Shown here piece by piece: positions 9,526-18,136 of a DNA stretch of 64,000 nucleotides. This stretch comes from JAMXLO01 sp963794185 (GTDB lineage: Bacteria > Pseudomonadota > Alphaproteobacteria > Acetobacterales > Acetobacteraceae). Location of the stretch: positions 1 through 64,000 of the forward strand of contig CAWCDM010000135.1 of the NCBI GenBank assembly GCA_963794185.1, written 5' to 3'. A program made the position numbers and the translations under genes. Position 1 is the first letter of the stretch, and each line of letters starts with the position of its first letter. Under the pieces are notes generated by a model. The model worked only from the letters and a program-made list of their open reading frames with translations. It had not been told where the DNA came from and did not search any database.

Positions 9526-9618
9526 GGCCGCGTGCTGACCATCGGCGCACCGCAGGATGTGGTGCGCAACACCGATGTGATCCGCGCCTATCTCGGCGAT
9601 CGCTATGCTGCGGCTTGA
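9526..9618 (+). pseudogene. livG: Remnant of livG, C-terminal tail only
   Basis: The frame ending at the TGA at 9616 reads G-R-V-L-T-I-G-A-P-Q-D-V-V-R-N-T-D-V-I, followed by R-A-Y-L-G-D. This is the classic C-terminus of the LivG ATPase. Its stop overlaps the livF start, as in intact liv operons. The ATPase core and the two permease genes that should precede it are gone, so the local operon cannot make a complete transporter. Confidence 0.65.
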
Positions 9619-10576
9619 CGACGTTTCCGCGTCGTACCGTGGACTGCGCGCATTGCAGGGCGTTTCGCTGCAGGTGGCACGCGGCGAGATCGTCGCCGTG
9701 GTCGGTGCCAACGGCGCGGGAAAGAGCACGCTGCTGAAGTCGATCGCCGGCCAGGTCGCGACGGAAGGCACGATCGAGTTCGAAGGCCAGTCATTGCGCC
9801 GGCTGCCCGCGCATCGCATCACGCGGCTCGGCGTTTCCATGGTGCCGGAAGGGCGACGCCTATTCCCTCGGCTTTCGGTCGAGGACAATTTGCGGCTGGG
9901 TGCCTATGCCAAACGCGGAGCCGATCAATTCAAACCGTTGGAACTGGTGTTCTCGCTGTTTCCGCGCCTGCAGGAGCGCCTGCCGCAGCGCGCCGAAACG
10001 CTGTCGGGCGGCGAGCAGCAAATGCTGGCGATCGGCCGAGCGCTGATGACGCAGCCGCGTTTCCTGATGCTCGACGAACCGAGCCAGGGCATCATGCCGC
10101 GCCTTGTGGACGACATCCTCGCGGCCGTGACGCGCATTCGCGACCTTGGGGTGACGGTGCTGCTGGTCGAGCAGCGTTTGGTCGAGGCTCTGGCGATCGC
10201 CGACCGTGCCTATGTATTGCAGACCGGCCGGATCGTATTGTCCGGTCCGGCCGCGGAGATCGCCAGCGACGCGGCCGTGCGCAAGGCGTATCTGGGGATT
10301 TGGGCTGGTGGTCCTGGGTCTTGCCGCCGTCTCCGAGTAATGCGCGTCGAGACGATCGGGTTGCGCACTGCCGCAGCTCATCGGCTACACACGGCTCCGC
10401 CGCGTGCGGCGTTGTCGTTGGCATATCGGCTTTATCAGGACGCGACGCGGGCAAGCGAGCTGGTCGCATTCCACGATACGCCGCACCGCTGTTTATGCCG
10501 ACCACCGGAAAGACGCTGGAAACATGCGCATTTTATTGCCGCGTTATTCACCGAATTTTCTGCTTCATTGAATTGA
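9605..10576 (+). CDS. livF: LivF-like branched-chain amino acid ABC ATPase with run-on C-terminus
   Basis: Residues 1-234 form a standard LivF ATPase: Walker A G-A-N-G-A-G-K-S-T near residue 35, the LivF string G-V-S-M-V-P-E-G-R-R-L-F-P, signature L-S-G-G-E-Q-Q-M, and Walker B F-L-M-L-D-E-P-S. The normal end, R-K-A-Y-L-G-I, is followed by about 90 further residues with no recognisable domain, so the native stop has been lost or shifted. The partner permeases, LivG and binding protein are reduced to scars just upstream. The protein is probably non-functional or works with components encoded elsewhere. Confidence 0.8.
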   Translation: MLRLDDVSASYRGLRALQGVSLQVARGEIVAVVGANGAGKSTLLKSIAGQVATEGTIEFEGQSLRRLPAHRITRLGVSMVPEGRRLFPRLSVEDNLRLGAYAKRGADQFKPLELVFSLFPRLQERLPQRAETLSGGEQQMLAIGRALMTQPRFLMLDEPSQGIMPRLVDDILAAVTRIRDLGVTVLLVEQRLVEALAIADRAYVLQTGRIVLSGPAAEIASDAAVRKAYLGIWAGGPGSCRRLRVMRVETIGLRTAAAHRLHTAPPRAALSLAYRLYQDATRASELVAFHDTPHRCLCRPPERRWKHAHFIAALFTEFSASLN

Positions 10577-10591
10577 TCTATTGTAGTTCAA

Positions 10592-11443
10592 CTAACGCAG
10601 CGGCCAAATCTTTCGCGTCTTTAAAAAGTTGTCGCCGACCGTGAAGGATTCAAGGTACTCCCACACGCCGAAGAATGCATCCACATCGTGTACGTAGCAG
10701 GCCGAACGCGATAATTTTAAGAATACTTCGGCCAGCCAACGCACGACCGTAAACGTATAGTAGCGCCCATACTGTTGGACCAATTCCGTTTGTCCCGTGC
10801 GAACTGAGGCAGAAAACACATCCTGTATCGAGTGCCCACTTTCATCGACATGAAACACATAGGTAGAATCAGATAAGCATTGATGCATCTGTTGCGCCTG
10901 TGCTTCTACGTCGACTTGCGCCCGCTTGCCGTAGTAGTGTTCTTGCAGGATTGGCTCGCCAACTTCGGTCCACCATTTTCGTATCGGTTCAAATACGGCA
11001 CCAAGGTCGGTGTCACCTAATGCGGCGAAATTGGCATAGCGTCCCCAACTCGCATCAGCAAAGGAATCGAGGCATCCGATGATCTTGACGCTAACCGTGT
11101 TTGTCGGGCGTTGGAAAGCGAGTGTTAGCTCACGTTTTGGCACGACCCCTTCCGCAGCGTTCATTAGATCCAAGAGCTTGTGTCCGAACCTGCTGACTAC
11201 CTTCTGATGCGGCATTTGACCGTTGTTGGACAGCGCGTGATCGGTAACTAAAATGAGCTTGGCCAGCCGCTCCAACCCGACCGACAGACCAAAGAAGGCC
11301 GTGTAATACTCTCCCATCCTATCCCCATAGTCGGCCCTTCCCAACGCAGTTACACCAGAGCCAACCAGATGACGAACCAACGCTGCCTCTCGCCGCAGGG
11401 CATGCCATTCGGGGATATCCCGTGGATCTCCTTTTGCGTTCAT
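10592..11443 (-). CDS. Uncharacterised helical protein, AT-richer than neighbours
   Basis: A 283-residue soluble protein with no signal peptide. Visible blocks include Y-Y-T-A-F-F-G-L-S-V-G-L-E-R-L-A-K-L-I near residues 48-66, an amphipathic helix of the kind seen in HEPN-like proteins, and a Tyr-rich block Q-Q-Y-G-R-Y-Y-T-F-T-V. HEPN membership is only a suspicion, as no clear R-x(4-6)-H ribonuclease motif can be assigned. Codon use is less GC-biased than in flanking genes, which suggests recent acquisition. It is convergent with the livF remnant operon. Confidence 0.6.
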   Translation of the reverse strand: MNAKGDPRDIPEWHALRREAALVRHLVGSGVTALGRADYGDRMGEYYTAFFGLSVGLERLAKLILVTDHALSNNGQMPHQKVVSRFGHKLLDLMNAAEGVVPKRELTLAFQRPTNTVSVKIIGCLDSFADASWGRYANFAALGDTDLGAVFEPIRKWWTEVGEPILQEHYYGKRAQVDVEAQAQQMHQCLSDSTYVFHVDESGHSIQDVFSASVRTGQTELVQQYGRYYTFTVVRWLAEVFLKLSRSACYVHDVDAFFGVWEYLESFTVGDNFLKTRKIWPLR

Positions 11444-11682
11444 TCCAGGTAACTTTCATCGAGCGAACCGGTGAGCCAGTATCGCAGTGATAGAGCTTCA
11501 GCGCCACGTGTGGTCCGGCCGTGCGACTGTCTCTGGAGTCTCATCGGGCAGTGCAACTGCGTGCCGGGCTGGCGGCAGTCGGACAATCCGCCGTGGCGGC
11601 AGCGAAGCGATCCGCACGGTCTAGCCATGGGCCCGGCGACCAAGCAATCTCGGCCATTGCCGGAGCAGTCAGGGACAGCGCG

Positions 11683-12934
11683 ATGCATGTGCTGATCGTG
11701 GGTGGCGGAATTGGCGGTCTGGCGACGGCGCTGTCGCTCCACGCGGTCGGCATCCGGTGCACCGTGTTCGAGCAGGTGCGCGAGCTGCGCGAACTCGGCG
11801 TCGGCATCAACACGCTGCCGCACGCGATCAAGGAGCTGGCCGCGCTTGGCCTGCTGCCGGAGCTGGACCGCGCGGGCATCCGCACGCGCGAGCTGATCTA
11901 TGCCAACCGCTTCGGCCAGGTGGTGTGGCGCGAGTTGCGCGGCACCGACGCCGGTTTCGACGCGCCGCAATTCTCCATCCATCGCGGCAGGCTGCATGGT
12001 GTGCTGCTGGCGGCGGTGCGCGCGCGGCTGGGCGATGATGCGGTGCAGACCGGATGCCGTTTGATATCGTTTGTCGAACGGGGCGAACGCGTTGTGGCGC
12101 GGTTCGAGCGGCGCGATGCGGCCGATACGTTCGACGCGGATCGGCGACGTGCTGGTCGGCGCCGATGGCATCCATTCGACCGTGCGCGCCGCGTTCTATC
12201 CGGACGAAGGGCCGCCGGTGTGGAACGGCATGATGCTGTGGCGCGGCGCAACGGACTGGCCGGTGCATGTCGATGGCCGCACCATGGTGATCGCCGGCGG
12301 CATGGGCCAGAAGTTCGTGTTCTATCCGATCCATGCCGATCCGGCCGCGCCCGGGCGGCGGCTGACCAACTGGGCGGTAATGGCGCGGATCGGCGACGGC
12401 TCGGGCGCGCCGCCGCGGCGCGAGGACTGGAACCGCGCGGGCCAGTGGGACGAGGTGGAACCGTTCGTGCGCGACCGGTTTCGGCTGGATTTCATCGATC
12501 CGCTGGCGCTGATCCGTGCCACCGGGACATTCTACGAATATCCGATGTGCGATCGCGATCCGCTGCCGCGCTGGTCGTTCGGCCGTGCCACGCTGCTCGG
12601 CGACGCGGCGCATCCGATGTATCCGGTCGGGTCCAACGGCGCCAGCCAGGCGGTGCTGGATGCACGCGCCCTGGCCCGGTACCTGGCAGACGGTGGCGAC
12701 GTTGCGGCGGCGCTTGCCGCCTACGATGCCGAGAGGCGGCCGATGACCGCCGAGATCGTGCTGAACAATCGCAAGGGCGGCCCGGAGCGGGTGATCGATG
12801 TGCTGGAGGAGCGCGCCCCGGACGGCTTCACCGATGTCGATGCGGTGGCGACGCATGCCGAGCGTGAGGCGATCGTGCGCGGCTACGCGTCGTTGTCCGG
12901 CTTTGCCCGCGAGCAGGTGAACGCGCGGCGGTGA
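11683..12934 (+). CDS. FAD-dependent aromatic-type monooxygenase (frameshift)
   Basis: Flavoprotein hydroxylase of about 415 residues after repair. The N-terminal FAD motif is V-G-G-G-I-G-G-L-A-T-A (residues 6-16). The D-G motif G-A-D-G-I-H-S-T-V-R and the G-D motif G-D-A-A-H-P-M-Y-P-V-G-S-N-G-A are both present, as in class A monooxygenases such as salicylate hydroxylase. The frame breaks near 12140, just before D-V-L-V-G-A-D-G, consistent with one lost base. It would hydroxylate an aromatic or enolic substrate with NAD(P)H and O2, but the substrate is unknown. The start ATG at 11683 opens directly on the FAD motif. Confidence 0.87.
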
Positions 12935-12938
12935 GCGG

Positions 12939-13217
12939 TCAGCCGCGCTCGTAGTGGTAGCGGCAGGACGCAACCTCAATTCGTTGATCGGCGCCGCGCC
13001 TGCCGGCGACGCGATAGACCAGGCGATGAGTGCCGGTAATACGACGCGACAACCAGCCGGCGAGATCGCCCTTCAGCGGCTCCGGTTTTCCCAGGCCGAT
13101 GAAGGGATGGCGCGGTGCGTCCTCGATCAATTCATTGACCCTGCGCAGCGCCGCATCGTCATGCCGCAGCCAATGTTGGTAATCCTCCCACGCAACGTCC
13201 GTGAAATCGACGTTCAC
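12939..13217 (-). CDS. yoeB: Txe/YoeB-type mRNA interferase toxin
   Basis: A 92-residue RelE-superfamily toxin. W-E-D-Y-Q-H-W near the N-terminus, G-K-P-E-P-L-K-G-D-L-A-G-W-L-S-R-R-I, and the C-terminal catalytic block H-R-L-V-Y-R-V with C-R-Y-H-Y match YoeB, which cleaves mRNA on the ribosome. The length fits the family (about 84-92). The gene starts at an ATG overlapping the antitoxin stop, the standard antitoxin-first order. No frame problem is seen. Confidence 0.92.
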   Translation of the reverse strand: MNVDFTDVAWEDYQHWLRHDDAALRRVNELIEDAPRHPFIGLGKPEPLKGDLAGWLSRRITGTHRLVYRVAGRRGADQRIEVASCRYHYERG

Positions 13218-13489
13218 CTCGCGGGCGCGGCTTTCGTCTTTGCCAATCGGCGCTCGCGCGTGGCACCGGCATCAGCGGCGCGGACCGAACGCACGTGCCG
13301 CTCGGCGTTCACCGGGTTGGCCAACAGGTGAACCGTTTCCTGCCATCCCGCGAATTCGTCCTCTGACAGCATGACCACGTTGCCCTTGCCGCCCGGCCGG
13401 GCCACCACGATCGGTGCACGGCTCTCCACCGCCTCGTCGAGGTGGCGAGCAAGGTTCTGACGGAGTTCGGTGTAGGTGACGTGGCTCAT
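13214..13489 (-). CDS. yefM: YefM/Phd-family antitoxin
   Basis: A 91-residue antitoxin starting S-H-V-T-Y-T-E-L-R-Q-N-L-A-R-H-L-D-E-A, the Phd/YefM DNA-binding N-terminus. V-V-M-L-S-E-D-E-F-A-G-W-Q-E-T follows, and a basic disordered tail wraps the toxin. The ATG at 13489 was chosen because the fold begins there, since the frame extending upstream crosses the cupin gene. It is coupled to yoeB by ATGA and probably autoregulates through the repeats immediately upstream. Confidence 0.9.
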   Translation of the reverse strand: MSHVTYTELRQNLARHLDEAVESRAPIVVARPGGKGNVVMLSEDEFAGWQETVHLLANPVNAERHVRSVRAADAGATRERRLAKTKAAPAR

Positions 13490-13508
13490 CGCAAGGGCTC
13501 CGTTGGGC

Positions 13509-13527
13509 GTACGTAAGGTTGTACGTA
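13509..13527 (-). promoter_or_regulatory. Paired GTACGTA boxes, likely YefM operator
   Basis: Two copies of GTACGTA (13509-13515 and 13521-13527) spaced 12 bp apart lie 20-40 bases upstream of the yefM start. Known YefM operators are short palindromes centred on TGTACA, and these boxes share the GTAC core. The spacing of one helical turn plus suggests two dimers on one face. Confidence 0.5.
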
Positions 13528-13545
13528 TGGCGCTGCGGCCAGGGA

Positions 13546-13998
13546 TCACACCGGCGGCGGCAGGAAATTCACCTCGTGCAGGCCGGCGAGACGGACCACC
13601 TCGGCCGGATCGGCCACGTTGTGGATCGCCAGGAACAGGTCCCACAGCCGGCGCGTCGGCGACACCCAGAACAGACACGTGATGTTCGCCTGGCTGTGGT
13701 TGAACAGGCCATGCGGAATGCCGCGCGGCAGGCGGATCAGATCGCCCGCCGATGCGTTGGCGGACTGGCCGTCCAGCACGAGGTCGAAGCGGCCGTCGAA
13801 GACGTAGATGAACTCGTCCTGCGTCGGGTGGATGTGCGGCGGCACGAAAGTTCCGGGCGGCAGCAGGGCGTGCCAGGAGAAGCTGCTCTCGGTGACATGC
13901 AGCGGCTTGTAGGTCTGCCCCAGAATGTTCCATGAAATGCCATCGACGCTGCTGCCTTGCTGCGTGACGCCGGCGGTCATCGGTGGGGGCGTGGGCAT
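13546..13998 (-). CDS. Cupin-domain protein
   Basis: A 150-residue single cupin. The first motif is P-P-H-I-H-P-T-Q-D-E-F-I-Y-V near residues 53-66, giving two His and one Glu metal ligand. The second is P-R-G-I-P-H-G-L-F-N near 91-100, giving the third His, so a mononuclear metal site is predicted. The enzymatic role is not apparent, as the family includes dioxygenases, isomerases and sensors. It is transcribed in the same direction as yefM-yoeB but separated by the operator region. It is intact. Confidence 0.82.
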   Translation of the reverse strand: MPTPPPMTAGVTQQGSSVDGISWNILGQTYKPLHVTESSFSWHALLPPGTFVPPHIHPTQDEFIYVFDGRFDLVLDGQSANASAGDLIRLPRGIPHGLFNHSQANITCLFWVSPTRRLWDLFLAIHNVADPAEVVRLAGLHEVNFLPPPV

Positions 13999-14093
13999 AC
14001 TGGGGCTCCTTCTGTATTTCCCGTGCCATCATAGAGGTGGCGGGCAGCGGCTGCACGGTGTGCCGCCTGCTGCAATACATCATGCCTTAGGTG

Positions 14094-14677
14094 ATCTAGG
14101 AGGCGAAGGGGACGAAGCGAAGCTGGAGCCGCCTCCACCACCACAAGGCTCTACCCTTTGGAACATGCCCGATCAGATGCGTGTTGGAAAACGCGAGCGG
14201 GTGGAAATCAGGCTGGGAGACGCGGACGTAGCGGAGGATCAACTTCGCGACGGCCTTAAGGGGCATGGCCTGTCGCAGATTGACAGGTTGGAGATATCTT
14301 CGCTCATGCGTGTTTCCCTCGTGGCCGATGAGAAGGATTTTGCGATCAAGGCGCTTGGCACGATCGATCAATATATCCGCAGCAGCTAAGTTGCCCGGTG
14401 GGATTTCGATGAACAGCCGCTGCGCAGCGGCCAGCGCATCTTGCGCATTCTTGTCTCCATGCGACTTAAGATCGAGGGCAAGGAGGAGATCGTTGACCTT
14501 CCTTCATACGAACGCGAAGTGCGCGTCGGTGCAGCTCCGCTTCATACGGCGGGACAATTCTGTGGTAAAAACTGGCAATGGATCGCGGGCACGATTGCCA
14601 TTCCTGCCGTCGGTTTGCTGGCGACGCACAGCGAGCTCGGGCGCTTTGTCGCGCGGCAGTTGGGTATTCATCCGTAA
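14094..14677 (+). pseudogene. Remnant of a beta-rich, C-terminally membrane-anchored domain protein
   Basis: One frame runs through P-P-P-P-P-Q-G-S, M-R-V-G-K-R-E-R-V-E-I-R-L-G, M-R-V-S-L-V-A-D-E-K-D-F-A-I-K-A-L, then an in-frame TAA at 14387. It continues without shift through W-D-F-D-E-Q-P-L-R-S-G, V-S-M-R-L-K-I-E-G, R-E-V-R-V-G-A-A-P-L, and a final N-W-Q-W plus hydrophobic helix. This order matches a module I recall at the C-terminus of uncharacterised, often effector-like bacterial proteins. No N-terminal partner domain or convincing start codon is present. It is best read as a decayed 3' gene fragment. Confidence 0.5.
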
Positions 14678-14701
14678 CCGACTGAGCAGAGGACTATCGA
14701 G

Positions 14702-15484
14702 TTGAAGGCATTTCTGGCGCTCCTCGCGTTTCTCCAGACCGCTGGCGTTCGCGTCGAACGAGTAATCGTGCCAGGCCCTCACGGCGTGAGCCTCGACGCG
14801 GCGTTGGTGCTGCCGGAGGGGGACGCAAGAGCGCCCCCGGTCGTGGCGCTGCATGGCTGTGGCGGCCCCTTCCCGTCACGTGATGGCCAATGGGCGGTTC
14901 TGCTGGCCAAGGCCGGTCACATCGTTCTTCTGCCGGACAGCTTCGGCTCTCGCGGGCTTGGATCGCAATGCGCCATCAAGGAGCGCGAGGTCACGCCATC
15001 CGGCCTGCGCCGTGAGGACGCCATTGATGCGGCCCAGTGGCTGGCGGCTCGCGCCGGCACGCCTGGTGGGATTGCGCTGCTCGGTTGGTCGAACGGCGGG
15101 AGCACCGTGCTCGAGACGGCGCGCGTCACCGCCGATCTGCCGCCCGGGCTGTTCCAGCGGTTCGCTGCATTCTATCCCGGATGTCCCTCGAGGAATGAGG
15201 ATCTGGGCTGGAAACCCGCGGCCCCGATGCTGATCCTGATGGGCGAGGACGATGACTGGACCCCTGCTGCCCCCTGCAACGCCCTCGCAGCGCGGTTCCC
15301 GGAGGCGATCACCTTCGTCGGCTACCCTGGGGCCTATCACGACTTCGATGCTCCGGACCGCCCGGTGAAGGTGCGCAACGGCGCGGTCTCGGCCGAAGGC
15401 GGCGTGGCTCACGTCGGGACCAATGAACCTGCACGTCAGGACGCGCTGGCGCGACTGCCCAAGTGGCTGGAGGCGCCGAATTGA
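14702..15484 (+). CDS. Exported dienelactone-hydrolase-family protein
   Basis: A 260-residue alpha/beta hydrolase beginning at a TTG with a short hydrophobic signal-like N-terminus, K-A-F-L-A-L-L-A-F-L. The oxyanion segment A-L-H-G-C-G-G is at residues 51-57, the nucleophile elbow G-W-S-N-G near 134, an acid in G-E-D-D-D-W and the histidine in A-Y-H-D-F-D. This is the dienelactone hydrolase arrangement, although DLH proper has Cys rather than Ser. The substrate is unknown and export to the periplasm is inferred. It directly follows the decayed domain gene. Confidence 0.8.
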   Translation: MKAFLALLAFLQTAGVRVERVIVPGPHGVSLDAALVLPEGDARAPPVVALHGCGGPFPSRDGQWAVLLAKAGHIVLLPDSFGSRGLGSQCAIKEREVTPSGLRREDAIDAAQWLAARAGTPGGIALLGWSNGGSTVLETARVTADLPPGLFQRFAAFYPGCPSRNEDLGWKPAAPMLILMGEDDDWTPAAPCNALAARFPEAITFVGYPGAYHDFDAPDRPVKVRNGAVSAEGGVAHVGTNEPARQDALARLPKWLEAPN

Positions 15485-15576
15485 CCGACATCCTGCCCTG
15501 CAATGGTGGTATTGAACTGATCGTGCGCGTTGACCGGGTAGCTTCCCGCAGCGTTTCACTCCACAGGAGGTGTGGG

Positions 15577-16056
15577 ATGAGGCTCCCCTTGTTGTTCGCC
15601 GTCGTTGCGGTGCTGGCCGCCTGCTCTGGCCCGAAGCTTCCTGAGCCGAACAGCGCTGACGTGCGTTATGACGGCCGCGAGAGGGCGATCCAGTTGATGA
15701 TCAGCGGCCTTCAACCCGCCACTGCGGCGGCGTTGGTAGCTAATGATGGCACACGTTATCCCGCCTCGGGCATCGCCCTCGTGAGCGGACCACACGTGCT
15801 CTACAACCCGCCGCCATCGATTAGTCTCGGGATCGGCGGCTTCGGCATATCAGGATGCTGCACCGGATTTGGTTCCGGGGTCGGCGTAGGCGTTCCCGTC
15901 GGTCGGCCAACCCCTGCCGAGATCAGCGATCAATACGTGGCGTCCGCCCTGATACCGGTTCCCGCCGATTATGGGACCAACTGGAGCAACTATCATCTGG
16001 AGGTGTCGACGGGCGAACAGTTGATGACCCTGACTGCTCCTGCACCAACCGGATGA
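15577..16056 (+). CDS. Small lipoprotein, function unknown
   Basis: A 159-residue protein with a lipoprotein signal, M-R-L-P-L-L-F-A-V-V-A-V-L-A-A-C. The lipobox L-A-A-C places the lipidated cysteine at residue 16. The mature part has a glycine-rich patch, G-I-G-G-F-G-I-S-G-C-C-T-G-F, and otherwise beta-prone sequence. A strong AGGAGG ribosome-binding site at 15565-15570 fixes the start, so the upstream codons in the frame are not used. An outer-membrane location is likely. I do not recognise the family. Confidence 0.78.
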   Translation: MRLPLLFAVVAVLAACSGPKLPEPNSADVRYDGRERAIQLMISGLQPATAAALVANDGTRYPASGIALVSGPHVLYNPPPSISLGIGGFGISGCCTGFGSGVGVGVPVGRPTPAEISDQYVASALIPVPADYGTNWSNYHLEVSTGEQLMTLTAPAPTG

Positions 16057-16097
16057 ACTGCACCACCTTCAACTCCCGGAGCAGGGCCGAACGTCCT

Positions 16098-16522
16098 ATG
16101 CCGGCCGTTCGGAGGCGGCGGTGGGCCACCGCCTGTCTGATCACGGTCCTGACATCGCTGTTGATCGGCACAGGAAACGCGGATGCATCGCCCGCCGACG
16201 GCACGTGGATCGTCAGGGATGTCGCTCTTCGCATCTTCGATTGCCATAACCTTTCTGTGGTCGGATTGTCGGGATCGGAAATATCGCGCGGCAACGGTCT
16301 CAATGCGGCAAGACGATCGTCTGGGGACTGGAAGCGCAGGGTCCGAATAAATGGGGCGGCGGTGCTGTCCTCGACCCCGACGACGGCAAAACCTACCGGC
16401 TGTCGGCAACATTGGAATCGGACGGCACTCTTCAAGCGCGGATATTCATAGGTATCCCCCTCTTCGGGCGGACAGAGATTTTAAAGCGTATCGACCTTCC
16501 GTCGTTCAGCGGCCGGTGCTGA
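16098..16522 (+). CDS. DUF2147-like exported protein (frameshift in a T-run)
   Basis: The N-terminal frame gives a signal peptide and D-G-T-W-I-V-R-D-V-A-L-R-I-F-D-C. A one-base break near 16250, in a T-run, leads to C-G-R-I-V-G-I-G, C-G-K-T-I-V-W-G-L, W-G-G-G-A-V-L-D-P-D-D-G-K-T-Y, then L-S-A-T-L-E-S-D-G-T-L and I-F-I-G-I-P-L-F-G-R-T, ending at a TGA at 16520. That motif order is the DUF2147 family of small periplasmic beta proteins of unknown function, normally about 140 residues. A minus-strand frame over the same bases is a shadow. Confidence 0.7.
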
Positions 16523-16644
16523 TTAGGGATTGGAATGTTCTGGCCGAATGGATGCCGAATTCGTGGCGGCTCTGTCGCTCGATGGCCTCGTTGGCATATT
16601 GGTGCAGCACTCTACGGTCACCATGTTGCAAAAGGGGAAACAGA

Positions 16645-18136
16645 ATGCAGTGTGCCTCACATTCCTTCCGCGCGACTTGCCTGGGGCTGCTTCTGCTGAC
16701 CGGCGCCGCGCACGCGGCCACGCTGCGCATCGGCCTCAACGAGGACCCGGATGCGCTGGACCCCGCACGCGGCGGCAGCTTCGTCGGCCGCGTCGTGTTC
16801 GCCTCCGTGTGCGACAAGCTGATCGACATCGACGCGCAGAACAACTTCGTGCCGCAGCTCGCCACGGCGTGGAACTGGTCGCCGGACAATCTCGCGCTGA
16901 CCGTGACGCTGCGCGACGGTGTAAAGTTCCACGACGGGCAGGTGCTGGATGCCGATGCGGTGAAGACCAACCTGGAACGCTACCGCAGCGCGCCCGAGAG
17001 CCTGCGCAAGGGCGAGCTGAAGCCGGTCGCTTCCGTCGGAAGTCGTCGATCCGCACACGGTGCGGCTGCACCTCGCGCAGGCCTACGCGCCGCTGGTTGC
17101 CGTGCTGGCCGATCGCGCGGGGATGATGATCTCGCCCAAGGCGCTCGGACGCGATGTGACGGCCGATCTCCCATGCGCCGGACCGTTCAGGCTGACGGAG
17201 CGCGTTGCGCAGGATCGCATCGTGGTCGATCGCTTCCCGGATTACTGGAACGCCGATGCGGTCAAACTAGATCGCATCGTGTATCAGCCGATACCCGATA
17301 CCACCGTGCGGCTGGTGAACCTGCAGGCCGGGCAGCTCGACATGGTGGAGCGGCTGGGGCCGACCGATGTCGCGGCGGTGAAGCAGAACCCGAAGCTGAA
17401 GCTGATCAGCCAGACTGCGCTTGCCTATTACACGCTCGGCATCAACCTGGCGGCCGACACGCCGTTGAAGGATCCGCGCGTGCGCGAGGCGCTGGAGGCG
17501 GCGATCGACCGCAACGTGATCAATCAGGTGGTGATGGATGGGCAGTTCATTCCATCCAACCAGTTCGAGGCGCCCGGCAGCCGCTACTGGGATCCCGACC
17601 ATCCGGTGCCGCCGCGCGATCTGGCGAAGGCCAGGGCGCTCTTGAAGCAGGCGGGCGTGGAGCATCCGTGCTTCAGCCTGACGATCGGCAACAGCCCGGT
17701 GGAGCAGCAGGTGGGCCAGGTGATCCAGTCGCTGGCAGGCGAGGCGGGCTTCGATATCAAATTGCACGCGATGGAGGCGAATGCCCTGGTCGCGGCCGGC
17801 AAGACCGCCGACTACAACGCGATGGTGGTGATCTGGAGCGGCCGACCGGATCCGGACGGCAACGTCGCGATCTGGCTCGCCTGCGACGGCTTCCTGAACT
17901 GGGGCAAATACTGCAATCCGAAATTCGACGATCTGCTGGCGCGCGCGCGCGGCGTCACCGACGTTGCGCAGCGCCAGGCACTTTACAGGCAGTTGGTCGA
18001 TGTCTATCTCGCCGACCGCCCGCATATCGTGCTGTATCATGCGAGGTGGCTGTGGGCGCTGTCCGACAAGGTGTCCGGCTTCATGCCGACACCGGACGGG
18101 ATGATCCGTCCGCAAGGGATGGTGGTCGCGCCATGA
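16645..18136 (+). CDS. Oligopeptide/opine-type ABC substrate-binding protein (frameshift)
   Basis: SBP family 5 periplasmic protein of about 495 residues. A Sec signal peptide ends A-A-H-A-A, followed by L-R-I-G-L-N-E-D-P-D-A-L-D-P-A-R and the family string L-R-D-G-V-K-F-H-D-G. The frame breaks near 17037 and resumes at V-D-P-H-T-V-R-L-H-L. G-P-F-R-L-T, Y-Y-T-L-G-I-N and D-P-R-V-R-E-A-L follow. No permease or ATPase genes are adjacent. Instead it overlaps an amidohydrolase by ATGA, suggesting uptake of an amide-containing substrate that the hydrolase then cleaves. Confidence 0.87.

Noticed and set aside
12939..14083. 289-codon minus frame ending at the antitoxin stop
   Set aside because: The upstream two-thirds overlaps the cupin gene out of frame. 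Only the part from the ATG at 13489 has YefM motifs.
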